Part shown: positions 1-8,940 of the stretch, one piece after another
How positions within the stretch are numbered: the stretch's first letter is position 1
How the letters are laid out: each line of letters starts with the position of its first letter
Origin: a virus
Strand: one strand, 5' to 3'
Virus record (IMG/VR): IMGVR_UViG_3300034198_020932
Coordinates: 1 to 59,879 of that record
Length of the DNA: 59,879 bases
The notes under the pieces: generated by a model
Database searches by the model: none
What the model saw: only the letters and a program-made list of their open reading frames with translations
What the model was told of the DNA's origin: nothing
Program-made: the position numbers and the translations under genes

Positions 1-69
1 ACAAAGCGTAGATTTAACAGTAAGACGTAAGTTTAATTACTATAAATTTAAAAAAAATTACAAGAGCTA

Positions 70-399
70 ATGAGCATAGACATTCAAAACGGATTTATTC
101 CACTATTTGAAAGAATCCTAGTTTTACCTGATTCAGTTGAAACTAAAACAGAAACCGGCATTGTATTATCGGTGGATGCAAGAAAAAGACCTAACACAGG
201 TAAAGTAATCGGACTAGGCCATCTTGTCGCAGATAATTCAAAATGCCCAGTTAAGGTTGGGGACAGAGTTTTGTACCAACGATATTCTGGACTTGATGTA
301 AAATGGGACGGTAGTAATTATCACCTAGTAATGGCGAATGATCTCTTAGCCATAATCAATAAGGATCAAGAAACACAATTTGAATTAAATGAGCAGTAA
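70..399 (+). CDS. GroES-like co-chaperonin (T4 gp31 analogue)
   Basis: A 109-aa protein with the compact beta-barrel pattern of GroES/Cpn10. It opens with FIPLFERILVLPD, followed by TGIVLS and then GKVIGLG and VKVGDRVLYQ, the classic GroES core segments. In T4 the equivalent protein, gp31, caps host GroEL so that the major capsid protein can fold. A gp23-type capsid gene is present in this window, so the same role is likely. Its length matches the GroES family (about 95-110 aa). It overlaps the next gene by 11 nt, so the two are probably cotranslated. The GroES assignment is firm; the gp31 role is inferred. Confidence 0.85.
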   Translation: MSIDIQNGFIPLFERILVLPDSVETKTETGIVLSVDARKRPNTGKVIGLGHLVADNSKCPVKVGDRVLYQRYSGLDVKWDGSNYHLVMANDLLAIINKDQETQFELNEQ

Positions 400-991
400 T
401 CTTAAAAGCTTCACTCAATTCGTGAACGAAGAAAAATCAAATGACTTTAGAGTTTTTTGTGATTTAGATGGAGTCCTAGTTGATTTCAATAGAGGCTTCA
501 TTGAGCTACCTAGCAATACTGAGAAGCTTTCGCCTAAAGACTACGAAAAGGCACATGGAAAAGATTCTTTGTGGCCGTTGATTGATGAACTTGGCGAAGC
601 CTTTTGGGAAAATCTACAATGGATGAAGGATGGCAGAGAATTATGGGACTATATTAAACGATATGATCCAATAATTTTATCTTCACCAAGTAAAAATCCT
701 GAGTGTTTTACCGGCAAGGCCAAATGGGTAAAAAAACATTTGGGAATAACTCAAGAGGCAGTCACTGACCCAGCTAATTTTACAAAGGACACTAGATTCA
801 TTTTAGCAAATCATAAACATACGTATGTTGAACCTGCTAAAACGATATTAAATAAACAACCTATACTAATTGACGATTTTAATCGAAAATTAGAAAAATG
901 GACTAAAGCTGGCGGAATCGGTGTTTTACATAATGATTCAACTGATACGATTCGAGTAATCGAAGAGATCGTTGGCCCGGCTGAAGACTAA
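389..991 (+). CDS. HAD-family phosphatase, 5'(3')-deoxyribonucleotidase-like, with FxxFxxE N-terminus
   Basis: The 200-aa protein carries HAD motif I as FCDLDGVLVDF (Asp25, Asp27) and a late ILIDDF segment that fits HAD motif IV. Short HADs of this kind in phages are usually annotated as 5'-nucleotidase or deoxyribonucleotidase, which would dephosphorylate (deoxy)nucleoside monophosphates. The exact substrate cannot be read from sequence. The first 14 residues (LKSFTQFVNE) match the short motif seen at the ends of many late proteins here, which could mean head packaging; this is odd for a gene in a GroES operon. It overlaps the upstream gene by 11 nt and is followed by a terminator. Confidence 0.7.
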   Translation: MSSNLKSFTQFVNEEKSNDFRVFCDLDGVLVDFNRGFIELPSNTEKLSPKDYEKAHGKDSLWPLIDELGEAFWENLQWMKDGRELWDYIKRYDPIILSSPSKNPECFTGKAKWVKKHLGITQEAVTDPANFTKDTRFILANHKHTYVEPAKTILNKQPILIDDFNRKLEKWTKAGGIGVLHNDSTDTIRVIEEIVGPAED

Positions 992-1047
992 AGTTCTCAG
1001 ACTTAAACTGAGTGGTGGAGCGCAAACCTATCTGGTTGGCCCGAATA

Positions 1048-1078
1048 CAAAAAAAGGACTCTAATGAGTCCTTTTTTG
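1048..1078. terminator. Bidirectional rho-independent terminator
   Basis: A perfect 6-bp stem GGACTC/GAGTCC (1056-1061 and 1066-1071) with a TAAT loop is flanked by an A run on the left and a T run on the right, so it can stop transcription from either direction. It lies between the GroES/HAD operon and the convergent holin and sheath genes. Confidence 0.85.
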
Positions 1079-1110
1079 TGTTTTAATTTAACACCATTAA
1101 AAGCAAGAGT

Positions 1111-1272
1111 TTACTTATTTTTAATGATTGACCAAATACCACCAGCCAGTGTTAAAATAGCACCAGATAATTCAGCGCTTACTGATTCAGTAAGAAGGCC
1201 GTTCATAATGAAAATACCTCCAAGAAAGGTAAGAGCGTGTCTAACGGTTCCTAAGAATTGTTCTTTTGTCAT
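1111..1272 (-). CDS. Small holin-like membrane protein
   Basis: A 53-aa ORF read from the reverse strand, beginning MTKEQFLGTVRHALTFLGG and ending IWSIIKNK. It has two hydrophobic segments (about residues 12-24 and 36-50) separated by a short polar turn, a charged N-terminus and a basic C-terminus. This is the layout of small class II holins. The pattern KEQFLGxxRHxLTFxGG followed by a second helix ending in IWS resembles the Pam3-gp28-type putative phage holins, recalled from memory. It is the last gene of the leftward unit after the tail sheath, a normal place for lysis genes. No endolysin is visible in the window. Confidence 0.6.
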   Translation of the reverse strand: MTKEQFLGTVRHALTFLGGIFIMNGLLTESVSAELSGAILTLAGGIWSIIKNK

Positions 1273-1333
1273 GTTTTTGTTGTTTTTTTATTACAAAGGC
1301 TCGGTTAGGCTGAGTCCTAATTTAAGTGTTTTC

Positions 1334-4300
1334 TTAGAAAGAAGGCGTAAATCCAGTAGAGTTAGAAGCCAATTGACCTCCTGCTCTTGTGATTGTGATA
1401 CGATTGATGAACTTGTGAATACCTCTTGGGAAGTCAACAATAATATCAATGATACCTGCATTATTTTCAAGAACTTCAGTTCCGTTATTTGAATCATCAA
1501 AGATTACATCGAATGTTGCGATACCTCTAGCGTCTTGAACTGCAGTTAAGTAGTTCTTAACAAGAGTTTTAACTCTTAAACGAGTAGTAGTATCGTTGAA
1601 ATCAAATAGGAAGTTCAACAAGATTCTTTCAATATCTCTTTCAATTGTTACCAATGCTTCTCTTACGTGAACGTTATTCAAAGCTGATTTAACTTTTTGG
1701 TATCCAGTATTATTTGAGAAAATCATAACACCGAAGCCTCTACGTCTAACGATTAAGTTGAAACCTGCTGGCTCCAAGAAGTCTCTATCGTCATTAGTTA
1801 AGTCGTATTCAACTCCTGTAATTTCAGGCTCAGTAATAATACCACGTTTACCTGCTACGATTGAGAAAGTATTTCCGCTAGAGTATTTCTTCATGTAAGT
1901 ATTAGCAACGTATGCAGCAGGTGGAATTGATTTATTTCTACCGCCTTCAAATATTACTAGGTTAGGCATGAAGTATGCAGTATATGATGATATTGCAATA
2001 CCGCCTCTTTCTCCACTTGCGAATCCAAATGTGTAAGATGGATTAGTCGATAAGTTACCACCAGTTGAAATGTATTCAGCTGATACTAAGTTAGTGTTAA
2101 CATCAATGAAGCTTGGATCAATTGATCTTTCGTATTGAGCGAATGATGGAGCATTTAGGATAGCTAAAGCTTTTCCGTGATTTGCTGCAAGTTGCGCAAG
2201 TTGTTGTTTAGAAGCGCTCCAAATTTGACCTTCATAAGAATCAATAATGTAACGATAATCTAGAGTCTCATTGTCTGCTAGTGTAGAAGCAATGTTAGTA
2301 TCATTGAACATGTAGTCCAAGATAGTGTTTTGGCGATCAGCTGTTCCGTTAGGATACAATCCGCTCTCATCAACTTGCATTGCAGGTACGTAAAAACCTC
2401 TAAGATCAGTTACGTAATTTTTGATTCCTTTGTAAACGCTAAGACCTGCATTTCCACCTAAAACCGCAGGCGTAATATCGATACCTGTGATATTTGCATC
2501 AGCCGCGGTATCGACAGTAACTGTGTATTTTAGAGTTTTAACAGGTAGGTTAGAAGGTCCATAATTAACCGTTACTAACTGTGCGTAAACCGATCTAATT
2601 CTTAATGATCTGTTACGAATGACTTGATCACCATTTGCATCTTTTACGATTCCAGCTTTAACCCATTGTCCAACCTTAAAGAATGAATCAATTAGATTTC
2701 TTTTAGTTGAATCGTACGAGTATCCGGCATTTACCGTTTCTTTCTTAGCCGTGTTTCCATAAAGTGAAGGATTAAGAGTAAATACCACTTGATTTGGAGA
2801 GAAGAACCTGTAGTTGTTAGCTCCAGTAGTGATGAAATAGTTAGAATCAGTTAAATCGAAATCCGCTTTAAATTGAGTAACGTTAGTTGATTTGATATGC
2901 AAGTACGCTGGTGCTGGACTAACAACATTGTCAGTTATGTACTGAGCGTCAACTTGGTTTTGGAATGCTGCATCTTGGTAAGCATAGAATTCAATGTACT
3001 TGATTTGACCTGTGCTTTGAGTTTTAACTAAACCGTCAGTTGATAAGTAAAGAGTAGTAGGCGTGCTAGATGGAGCAGCTAAGTAGTGCAAAGTATCACC
3101 AGTTTTAATGAAACCGTTTGCCCATGCAGTATAAAGTTTACTTCCGATAGTTGCAACTATGTACTTATCGCCAGTTGGTAAATTAGATGGACCTGAAAGT
3201 TTTTGAATTGTGTAAGTTTCGCCAGCAGCATAAGTTGAATTATAGTCAACATTATCTAATGCGAAATAATATTCGTATCCAGCTGATTTTCTATAACTCA
3301 TTACGTCAATTAGAGCAACTGGATCAACTGTGCTGATTCCGTTGTCTACTGTGTAAAGTTGCTTAGTCGCATCAGTTGTATTAAGTTCGTCAAATCCATA
3401 ACCTACTAGGTCAATTCTTTGTTCTGCTGCAGGTTCAGTTGAACTACCACTATCGAATGTAGCATTAGTTAAGTCAATCATGTCAACTTTCTTGTAATCA
3501 ATTGCACAGAATACTCCGCTTTGGCTGAATTTTCTATTGAACAATGTGTCTATTGCAGAAACTGCTCCAGTTAAATCTCTAAAATCAGGAATCATTGCTC
3601 CAATTGTACGATTTACAACTGAAACTTCTCTTAATGACAAGAAGTCATTCATTTTAGAAAGTTCAATACCTGATGGATTGAAATACTGTGCGTAAACTGG
3701 GTCCTTAGAAAGTCTAATATAATCAGTCCAATCGCCTTCAACTACTGCGATTTCAACGAAGTAGTCTGAAATGTAATCATCTGGGTGTAAGAATTCAGGA
3801 ATTTCTACTTTGTCTCCTAGAAGCTTGTAGTATTCCTTAACTTTAATGTCATATCCAGTAGTATCAGCTACTCTAACCCATGCAGTAACTGCTTTCTTAG
3901 AAAGGTTAACTAAACTTAAAAGTTTGTTAGCATCTCTATCAGCGGTTCCGGTTGCTGGGAATGAATCGCCTAATTGGATATTTTTGTACTTGTTAACTGC
4001 ATCAACATCAGCAAACCATAGTTTCTGAGTGTTGTAGAAACGTGAAAGACTATCTTGATAAAGATTAGCCGCCCAATTTGAATTATTTGATGCCGATTCA
4101 GTGTTGAATGTTGTAAAGTATGCAACATCTGTGTCCGCGACCGGTAAAAGATTCAAAGCGTAAACTGGGCCCTGTCTCAATGCTATTTCTATAGTTCTAT
4201 GAAAGAAACTTCCGTTCTTTTCTAATTTAGAATCATTTTCTCCGTATACTGCGGTTAATGAACGTAAGTCATTAATTAGTACTACTGAATTGATAGGTCC

Positions 4301-4426
4301 CTTTTTGCTGGTTCCTATTACGAGTCTGCCTGTCGATAAAGGTAAGCTGAGACTAGTGCTTTCGTCGATTTCGACTGTGTAAACACCGCTCGACTTGAAT
4401 CGGTTCAGATTTAATTTTTCTGCCAT
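1334..4426 (-). CDS. Contractile tail sheath protein (gp18-like)
   Basis: A 1030-aa protein. The N-terminus has the sheath pattern GVYTVEIDESTS followed by GRLVIGTSKKGP. The C-terminal third carries the conserved polymerisation domain, with a GKRGIITEPEITG segment, then RRRGFGVMIFSNNTGYQ, VREALVTIERDIE, and a terminal IDIIVDFPRGIHKFINRI. The sheath surrounds the tail tube and contracts on infection. It is much longer than T4 gp18 (659 aa); the extra length lies in the middle (roughly residues 330-700), probably surface-exposed inserted domains. Two late-promoter-like motifs and a hairpin precede it. Confidence 0.88.
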   Translation of the reverse strand: MAEKLNLNRFKSSGVYTVEIDESTSLSLPLSTGRLVIGTSKKGPINSVVLINDLRSLTAVYGENDSKLEKNGSFFHRTIEIALRQGPVYALNLLPVADTDVAYFTTFNTESASNNSNWAANLYQDSLSRFYNTQKLWFADVDAVNKYKNIQLGDSFPATGTADRDANKLLSLVNLSKKAVTAWVRVADTTGYDIKVKEYYKLLGDKVEIPEFLHPDDYISDYFVEIAVVEGDWTDYIRLSKDPVYAQYFNPSGIELSKMNDFLSLREVSVVNRTIGAMIPDFRDLTGAVSAIDTLFNRKFSQSGVFCAIDYKKVDMIDLTNATFDSGSSTEPAAEQRIDLVGYGFDELNTTDATKQLYTVDNGISTVDPVALIDVMSYRKSAGYEYYFALDNVDYNSTYAAGETYTIQKLSGPSNLPTGDKYIVATIGSKLYTAWANGFIKTGDTLHYLAAPSSTPTTLYLSTDGLVKTQSTGQIKYIEFYAYQDAAFQNQVDAQYITDNVVSPAPAYLHIKSTNVTQFKADFDLTDSNYFITTGANNYRFFSPNQVVFTLNPSLYGNTAKKETVNAGYSYDSTKRNLIDSFFKVGQWVKAGIVKDANGDQVIRNRSLRIRSVYAQLVTVNYGPSNLPVKTLKYTVTVDTAADANITGIDITPAVLGGNAGLSVYKGIKNYVTDLRGFYVPAMQVDESGLYPNGTADRQNTILDYMFNDTNIASTLADNETLDYRYIIDSYEGQIWSASKQQLAQLAANHGKALAILNAPSFAQYERSIDPSFIDVNTNLVSAEYISTGGNLSTNPSYTFGFASGERGGIAISSYTAYFMPNLVIFEGGRNKSIPPAAYVANTYMKKYSSGNTFSIVAGKRGIITEPEITGVEYDLTNDDRDFLEPAGFNLIVRRRGFGVMIFSNNTGYQKVKSALNNVHVREALVTIERDIERILLNFLFDFNDTTTRLRVKTLVKNYLTAVQDARGIATFDVIFDDSNNGTEVLENNAGIIDIIVDFPRGIHKFINRITITRAGGQLASNSTGFTPSF

Positions 4427-4449
4427 CGCTTTTGCGTATTATTTTGAAG

Positions 4450-4462
4450 TTATTTATTTATC
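4450..4462 (-). promoter_or_regulatory. T4-type late promoter motif, tail sheath (proximal)
   Basis: The reverse strand reads GATAAATAAATAA about 23 nt upstream of the sheath start. It matches the T4 late -10 element TATAAATA except at the first base. Confidence 0.55.
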
Positions 4463-4468
4463 GCATTA

Positions 4469-4499
4469 AGTCCAAATTCATACTTTCTGAACTTGGGCT
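4469..4499. other. Imperfect hairpin between tandem late promoter motifs
   Basis: A 31-nt inverted repeat (AGCCCAAGTTC / GAATTTGGACT as read on the reverse strand) with 11 pairing positions, one mismatch and one G-U, around a 9-nt loop. It sits between the two late motifs ahead of the sheath gene. It would be in the leader of transcripts from the distal motif only. There is no T run, so it is more likely a leader structure than a terminator. Confidence 0.35.
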
Positions 4500-4513
4500 A
4501 GTCGCGTCTGTAG

Positions 4514-4522
4514 TTATTTATC
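4514..4522 (-). promoter_or_regulatory. T4-type late promoter motif, tail sheath (distal)
   Basis: The reverse strand reads GATAAATAA, a second late element about 90 nt upstream of the sheath start. Confidence 0.45.
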
Positions 4523-4591
4523 AGCAACCAGCATAATAAACTTAAACTTTTTTCACTTTTGGGGTAAAAGATCTTGTAAAACTAACTAAAT

Positions 4592-5071
4592 ATGGCAAAT
4601 ACAGACAATTCCTGCGCAAAATTAGAAATTAAAGACCTTTGGTCAGATCGTACCGATGTAAACGAAGACACTCTTGGAGACATCATGACCTTACAGGCAG
4701 ATACTCAGAAAAATGTTTATGGGTATGACTTTAAGAACATGACCTTACGTGACCTAATGACATTTTGGCACATGAACAATCATGCAATGATCGACGAGAT
4801 TCACGAAGCAACCGATGCTCTTGGCGGAATCAAGGACGGTGAAGGTAATGCCATCTGGAAAAGATGGAAAAAGGCTCACGAGAGCTATTCGGATAAGAAA
4901 TTCTCAGATTTATCAGAAGGTGATCAGCTTGAGTGCAAATTTGAGGTGATTGATATGCTACACTTTTTTATGAACTATGCTATTTCAATCGGAATGACTC
5001 CTCAGGAGATGTACAACATGTACATGTCTAAAAACGAAGAGAATCGAGCTCGTCAACAGAATGGTTATTAA
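4592..5071 (+). CDS. Dimeric all-alpha dUTPase / dCTPase family (gp56-like)
   Basis: A 159-aa all-helical protein with the dimeric dUTPase pattern. The metal-binding helix shows HxxMIDEIHEATDALGG, and a second one shows KFEVIDMLHFFMNYAISIGM, with the E..ID..HF signature of the family. These enzymes hydrolyse dUTP, and in T4 gp56 also dCTP, to the monophosphate. It is the first gene of the replication operon, just ahead of the polymerase. Whether it also takes dCTP matters, because the window encodes an enzyme with a dCMP-hydroxymethylase signature. The family is clear; substrate preference is open. Confidence 0.75.
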   Translation: MANTDNSCAKLEIKDLWSDRTDVNEDTLGDIMTLQADTQKNVYGYDFKNMTLRDLMTFWHMNNHAMIDEIHEATDALGGIKDGEGNAIWKRWKKAHESYSDKKFSDLSEGDQLECKFEVIDMLHFFMNYAISIGMTPQEMYNMYMSKNEENRARQQNGY

Positions 5072-5089
5072 TTGGTAAAATAATAAAAC

Positions 5090-6463
5090 ATGATTGTAAG
5101 TACTGAATTTCACACGGAAGACTCGTCATTAGTCATTTCGTATTATAAGCCCGATGGAACAATTGGATTCATGAAAAAACCAATTCTACCGCATGATCTT
5201 TATAACTGGAACCTAACTCCTACTCCAACTGAGAATCGTAATTGGGATGGAAAGTTCCTAAAGAAAGTTCAAGGTAAGTGGCTAAGCCGATTTAGGCTCG
5301 AAGAATTAACCCAAACCAGATTAGATCAAACTGAGTTAGATTCAATCTATTCAGATGATAGTCCAAAAAAGTACTATCTGGATATTGAGATTCAGCTATT
5401 ATCAACAGATTTCCCAGATCCAAATAAAGCTGCAATGCCAGTTAATTTAATAACGTTTGTGAATGAGGATAATATCTGTTTCGTAATGTCAACCATGAAG
5501 AGCTTAGAGGCTCCAGTAATTTCTCAAATGCAAGATGAAGTTAACGAGTATTTCAAAGCGCATGGTCAAGATTTCACTCTTAAGTATTTGTTCTTTGAAA
5601 CAGAGGAAGAGCTGATGACTACTTTCTTTCACAAAGTACTTCCAAAAATTCCATTCTTAACCGGCTGGAACGTAATTGGCTTTGACTGGTTGTATTTGAT
5701 CAATCGTTGTAAGAATTTAGGAATAGAGCCAATGGCCCAAATGCCGTCTAAAACACTGATCGGTAAAGCAAAGATGCCAATTCACATGGGACTTCTAGAT
5801 TACATGGAAGTTTTCATGAACACTAAACCATATAAGGTTGTTGAAAATTATAAGTTAGATTACATTGCGAATCTTGTGCTTGGAACCACTAAATTACATA
5901 GTGAATATGCAACAATGTTAGAAGCTCAACAAGACGTTGAAAACTTTATTAAGTATAACATTATTGATACAATTCTTATTAAATTAATAGAAGACAAACT
6001 TGGTCTACTTGATGTTGCCTTTGCAATTTCTAAATTTGCACGAGTTGACGTCTCAAAAGTATTCTCAGCAGTATTCATTACTGAGACTTTAATGTGTAGA
6101 GAATTCTTAGAAAGAGGTTTATACATGGCAAATGATAGACGCGATCTTGAAGAAGATGCAACCTATGATGGTGCATACGTTGCAAAACCTGAACCTGGAT
6201 ATTATAAGTATGTGTCGTGTTTTGACTTCGCATCAATGTACCCAAACATCCAAATTCAGTTTAACATTTCTCCTGATGCATATTTAGGAAAAATTAAACC
6301 TGAACAACAGCCAACTGAAGGTCAAATTCTAACAAAAAACAATACTCTATTTACTAAAAATTTCGATTCAGCAGCTCGCACAATCTTAACTCGTTTGTAT
6401 AACGGTCGTGTTGACACAAAGAGCGAAATGAAAAAATTAGAAGAGCAACTAGATGCTAAATAA
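5090..6463 (+). CDS. DNA polymerase family B, N-terminal part (exonuclease plus motif A)
   Basis: This 457-aa protein is the first half of a gp43-type polymerase. It carries all three 3'-5' exonuclease motifs: DIE (98-100), the N-x-x-x-FD type segment NVIGFDW, and YNIID. It also has polymerase motif A, DFASMYPNI (Asp379). It ends 79 residues from that Asp in a helix KKLEEQLDAK, before motif B. Motifs B and C are on a separate gene starting near 53654. No intein-like sequence is visible at the break. The final helix resembles the start of the C-part, suggesting a short duplicated overlap. The halves must associate to make an active site. It overlaps the next gene by 11 nt. Confidence 0.9.
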   Translation: MIVSTEFHTEDSSLVISYYKPDGTIGFMKKPILPHDLYNWNLTPTPTENRNWDGKFLKKVQGKWLSRFRLEELTQTRLDQTELDSIYSDDSPKKYYLDIEIQLLSTDFPDPNKAAMPVNLITFVNEDNICFVMSTMKSLEAPVISQMQDEVNEYFKAHGQDFTLKYLFFETEEELMTTFFHKVLPKIPFLTGWNVIGFDWLYLINRCKNLGIEPMAQMPSKTLIGKAKMPIHMGLLDYMEVFMNTKPYKVVENYKLDYIANLVLGTTKLHSEYATMLEAQQDVENFIKYNIIDTILIKLIEDKLGLLDVAFAISKFARVDVSKVFSAVFITETLMCREFLERGLYMANDRRDLEEDATYDGAYVAKPEPGYYKYVSCFDFASMYPNIQIQFNISPDAYLGKIKPEQQPTEGQILTKNNTLFTKNFDSAARTILTRLYNGRVDTKSEMKKLEEQLDAK

Positions 6464-7142
6464 TCTTAAAAAAATATTACATAAAATTATGAACGGATAT
6501 GATATAGACACCCTGATTGCTGTAAAATCAAGCTTTCAGTCTAATAAATTTCAGTGGATAAAAACAAATGATCCAAACAAAATGGGCAAGGTAGTCGAGG
6601 TTAGGGACGTGGTTCCTGGCAGAAATGGTAGATTCATTGCAATGTTATCAGATGGTTCTCAAATTGACACCGATATGGTTTCATCAAATTTAATGATGCT
6701 AACTGACGGACAGGATCCATTATCGTTTGATGAAATTCGATCAATCAACTACATTCCATCTCTATCAGAAGAAGTTAAAGTTTCCAGCGATATCCCTACT
6801 GAATTTGTAGATGAAATTAAGGCACAAGCTCCTCAACCTATTCTTAGTGGTCAGCCCGCTCAAATTGTACAAGCTCCATCAAAATTTCAGTTAGATGTCG
6901 ATCCTGGAGATCTATTTGGAATGTTTTCACTCGAGGACACCGATTTAAACTTATCAGTTCGAATTAAGCTGCCGAGTAAAACTCTTCTAAAGATGATGTA
7001 TCAAAACTCAAAGAACAAGGAAGAGTTTTTGACCAAACTATCAAACTATATAAATAATAACGTAACTGTTGATGCTATCAAGAAAACCATGAAGAAAGCA
7101 TTGGCTGGTGACACCAAAAAGAAGACAATTACAAATGAATAA
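6453..7142 (+). CDS. Uncharacterised protein downstream of polymerase N-part
   Basis: I do not recognise this 229-aa protein. Residues about 35-80 (MGKVVEVRDVV, then MLSDGSQIDTDMV) look like a small SH3/KOW-like barrel. The middle is proline- and glutamine-rich. The C-terminal 60 residues are helical and basic. Its start lies inside the end of the polymerase gene (ATGCTAAATAA), so it is translationally coupled to it. The coupling makes a replication-related role plausible, but nothing more can be said. Confidence 0.6.
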   Translation: MLNNLKKILHKIMNGYDIDTLIAVKSSFQSNKFQWIKTNDPNKMGKVVEVRDVVPGRNGRFIAMLSDGSQIDTDMVSSNLMMLTDGQDPLSFDEIRSINYIPSLSEEVKVSSDIPTEFVDEIKAQAPQPILSGQPAQIVQAPSKFQLDVDPGDLFGMFSLEDTDLNLSVRIKLPSKTLLKMMYQNSKNKEEFLTKLSNYINNNVTVDAIKKTMKKALAGDTKKKTITNE

Positions 7143-7698
7143 GCCTCTAATATCAAAAGAAACGAGTAAGCTTGGAAGATTTAACGTGTTGACCTTGACC
7201 AAGGATCAACATTCGAATCAGTATCTAGCTGACGATCTTGAGTACATTTGCTTAATTCCATTTGAAAAATCTTCAGAGAATTCTATCAAGTCAGTGTACG
7301 TACTAGAATACCTCAACCCAGCAACGGACGTCCAAACTGACTCTTTAATAATTGATACAGTAAATCCTGATCTTGATAAAACTCCATACGACAGCGTTTG
7401 TCGTGCTCTAATTGAAGAAGCTGGCTTAAACATTGACGAGATGGGACTAACTGAAAATAGTATTTACTATTTAGGAGACATTCAAATGAATGCTCCAATG
7501 TCTTATAAAATGCACTGTTACGGGGTCGATATTACAAGCAAGTCAGTTCTTGAATTTACAAGAAATTTATCAAAGGACCATTTCACAAAAGAGAGTTCAT
7601 CTATCAAAAAGGTAGGCTTTCACCAAGTAGTAAATGGTGACTTTCCGGACTCGACTATTTTAGCAGGTTCATTTTTATTAGTTTCATATTTTAACTAA
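7135..7698 (+). CDS. Divergent Nudix-like hydrolase
   Basis: A 187-aa protein whose central segment CRALIEEAGLNI resembles the Nudix box core REUXEEXGU, with Ala in place of the first catalytic Glu partner, so it is a divergent member at best. Nudix enzymes cleave nucleoside diphosphates linked to another group. I placed the start at the ATG that overlaps the previous stop (ATGAATAA) rather than at an ATG 27 nt further up, because this type of overlap is the norm here. Function is tentative; it may be catalytically inactive. Confidence 0.5.
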   Translation: MNKPLISKETSKLGRFNVLTLTKDQHSNQYLADDLEYICLIPFEKSSENSIKSVYVLEYLNPATDVQTDSLIIDTVNPDLDKTPYDSVCRALIEEAGLNIDEMGLTENSIYYLGDIQMNAPMSYKMHCYGVDITSKSVLEFTRNLSKDHFTKESSSIKKVGFHQVVNGDFPDSTILAGSFLLVSYFN

Positions 7699-7707
7699 AT
7701 CCAATTC

Positions 7708-7729
7708 AGTATCCTTTGTAAAAGATACT
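7708..7729 (+). other. Hairpin upstream of uvsX
   Basis: AGTATC and GATACT form a 6-bp stem, extended by TTT/AAA around a GT loop after one mismatch. It lies 20 nt before the uvsX start and just after the preceding stop. It could be a weak terminator or an operator/leader structure; nothing decides between them. Confidence 0.3.
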
Positions 7730-7749
7730 AAAGATTAATTTTTATACAC

Positions 7750-8940
7750 ATGGCAAAATCAACAATGGACGCATTCGCCAAGTTTAACGACTTGCTCGAA
7801 AAGAAAGTCAAATCTAAAATTGAGATTCGCGGATTCTCAGACATCGAAGAGTACATTCCAACTGGAAACTACTTATTAAACGCGCAAATGTCGGGTTCAG
7901 TATTCGGCGGATATCCCAACACTCGAAGCATTGGTATTGCCGGAGATTCTGGAGCAGGTAAAACGTTTCTTTGTCTAAACGCGGTTCGTGAGCTTCAAAA
8001 GAAAGATTACATGGTAATCTATATTGATACCGAAGGTGCAATTGACTCTAGCGACTACTTAAAATTTGGAGTAGACCTATCTAAGCTAAAATATCTTCGT
8101 ATGGGTATGATCAGCGAAGTTAAGTTTTTTGTAAATGATCTAATCGAAACCATCAAAGAAAACCCAGGCCTTAAGATTGCTCTGTTCGTCGATTCAGTCG
8201 GCATGTTAGATACAGATAAGAGCAAGCGAGATATGGATGCAGGTAAGAATGCTGCAGATATGGGTCTTCGTGCAAAGGAGATGAGATCACTATTCAAGTC
8301 ATTGACTTTGGATCTTTCAAATTACAAAATTCCATTCATCTTTACAAATCACACCTATGCCTCAATGGATCAATATACTCCAAAAGGCATGTCAGGAGGT
8401 GGAGGTCCAGAATTCTCTGCATCAATTATCTTGATGTTAAGTAAAGGAACTCTTCGTGATGAGGCAAAAACCACTACTGGAATTATTGTTCGTAGTAAAA
8501 CTAAAAAGAATCGTTTAGCTAGACCGATCGATATTGAGTTTCATATTTCTTTCCATAAGGGTATGAATCCATTTGTTGGATTAGAACAATACGTTAGTTG
8601 GGAAAATTGCGGAGTCGGTAGAGGTAATAAGTTAACTGAAAAAGAATTCTCTAAACTTAAGCCAGATGAATCCGAATTATGTTCTAAATTTGAAGTGGAT
8701 GGAGAGATCTTCTACTTCTTACCCAAGAAATTAGGCAAAACTTACATCATTAGACATAATGGTGATGCCGTTCCAGTTAAGGAATTTTTCTCAGCAAGGC
8801 TTTTCACTAATGAAGTACTAACTGAACTAGATGAAAAGGTAATCAAGCCAACCTTTAAGTTTCCGGAAACTCAGGATGGAATTGATAATATGGAAACCGA
8901 AGAATTAGAAGACTTAACTGACACAGATAATGATCTTTAA
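7750..8940 (+). CDS. uvsX: UvsX, RecA-like recombinase
   Basis: A 396-aa RecA-family ATPase with Walker A GDSGAGKT (65-72) and Walker B ALFVDSVGML. Loop-2-like sequence (KGMSGGGGPEFSASIILML) follows, as in T4 UvsX. UvsX coats single-stranded DNA and drives strand exchange for recombination-dependent replication and repair. The length agrees with T4 UvsX (about 390 aa). The acidic C-terminal tail (about 20 residues) is typical of RecA-type proteins. The next gene starts within its last codons. UvsW and a likely UvsY lie near 49-51 kb. Confidence 0.9.
   Translation: MAKSTMDAFAKFNDLLEKKVKSKIEIRGFSDIEEYIPTGNYLLNAQMSGSVFGGYPNTRSIGIAGDSGAGKTFLCLNAVRELQKKDYMVIYIDTEGAIDSSDYLKFGVDLSKLKYLRMGMISEVKFFVNDLIETIKENPGLKIALFVDSVGMLDTDKSKRDMDAGKNAADMGLRAKEMRSLFKSLTLDLSNYKIPFIFTNHTYASMDQYTPKGMSGGGGPEFSASIILMLSKGTLRDEAKTTTGIIVRSKTKKNRLARPIDIEFHISFHKGMNPFVGLEQYVSWENCGVGRGNKLTEKEFSKLKPDESELCSKFEVDGEIFYFLPKKLGKTYIIRHNGDAVPVKEFFSARLFTNEVLTELDEKVIKPTFKFPETQDGIDNMETEELEDLTDTDNDL

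Noticed and set aside
1064-1492. 142-aa rightward ORF
   Set aside because: It is antisense to the holin-like gene and the sheath gene end, starts inside the terminator, and has no recognisable protein features.
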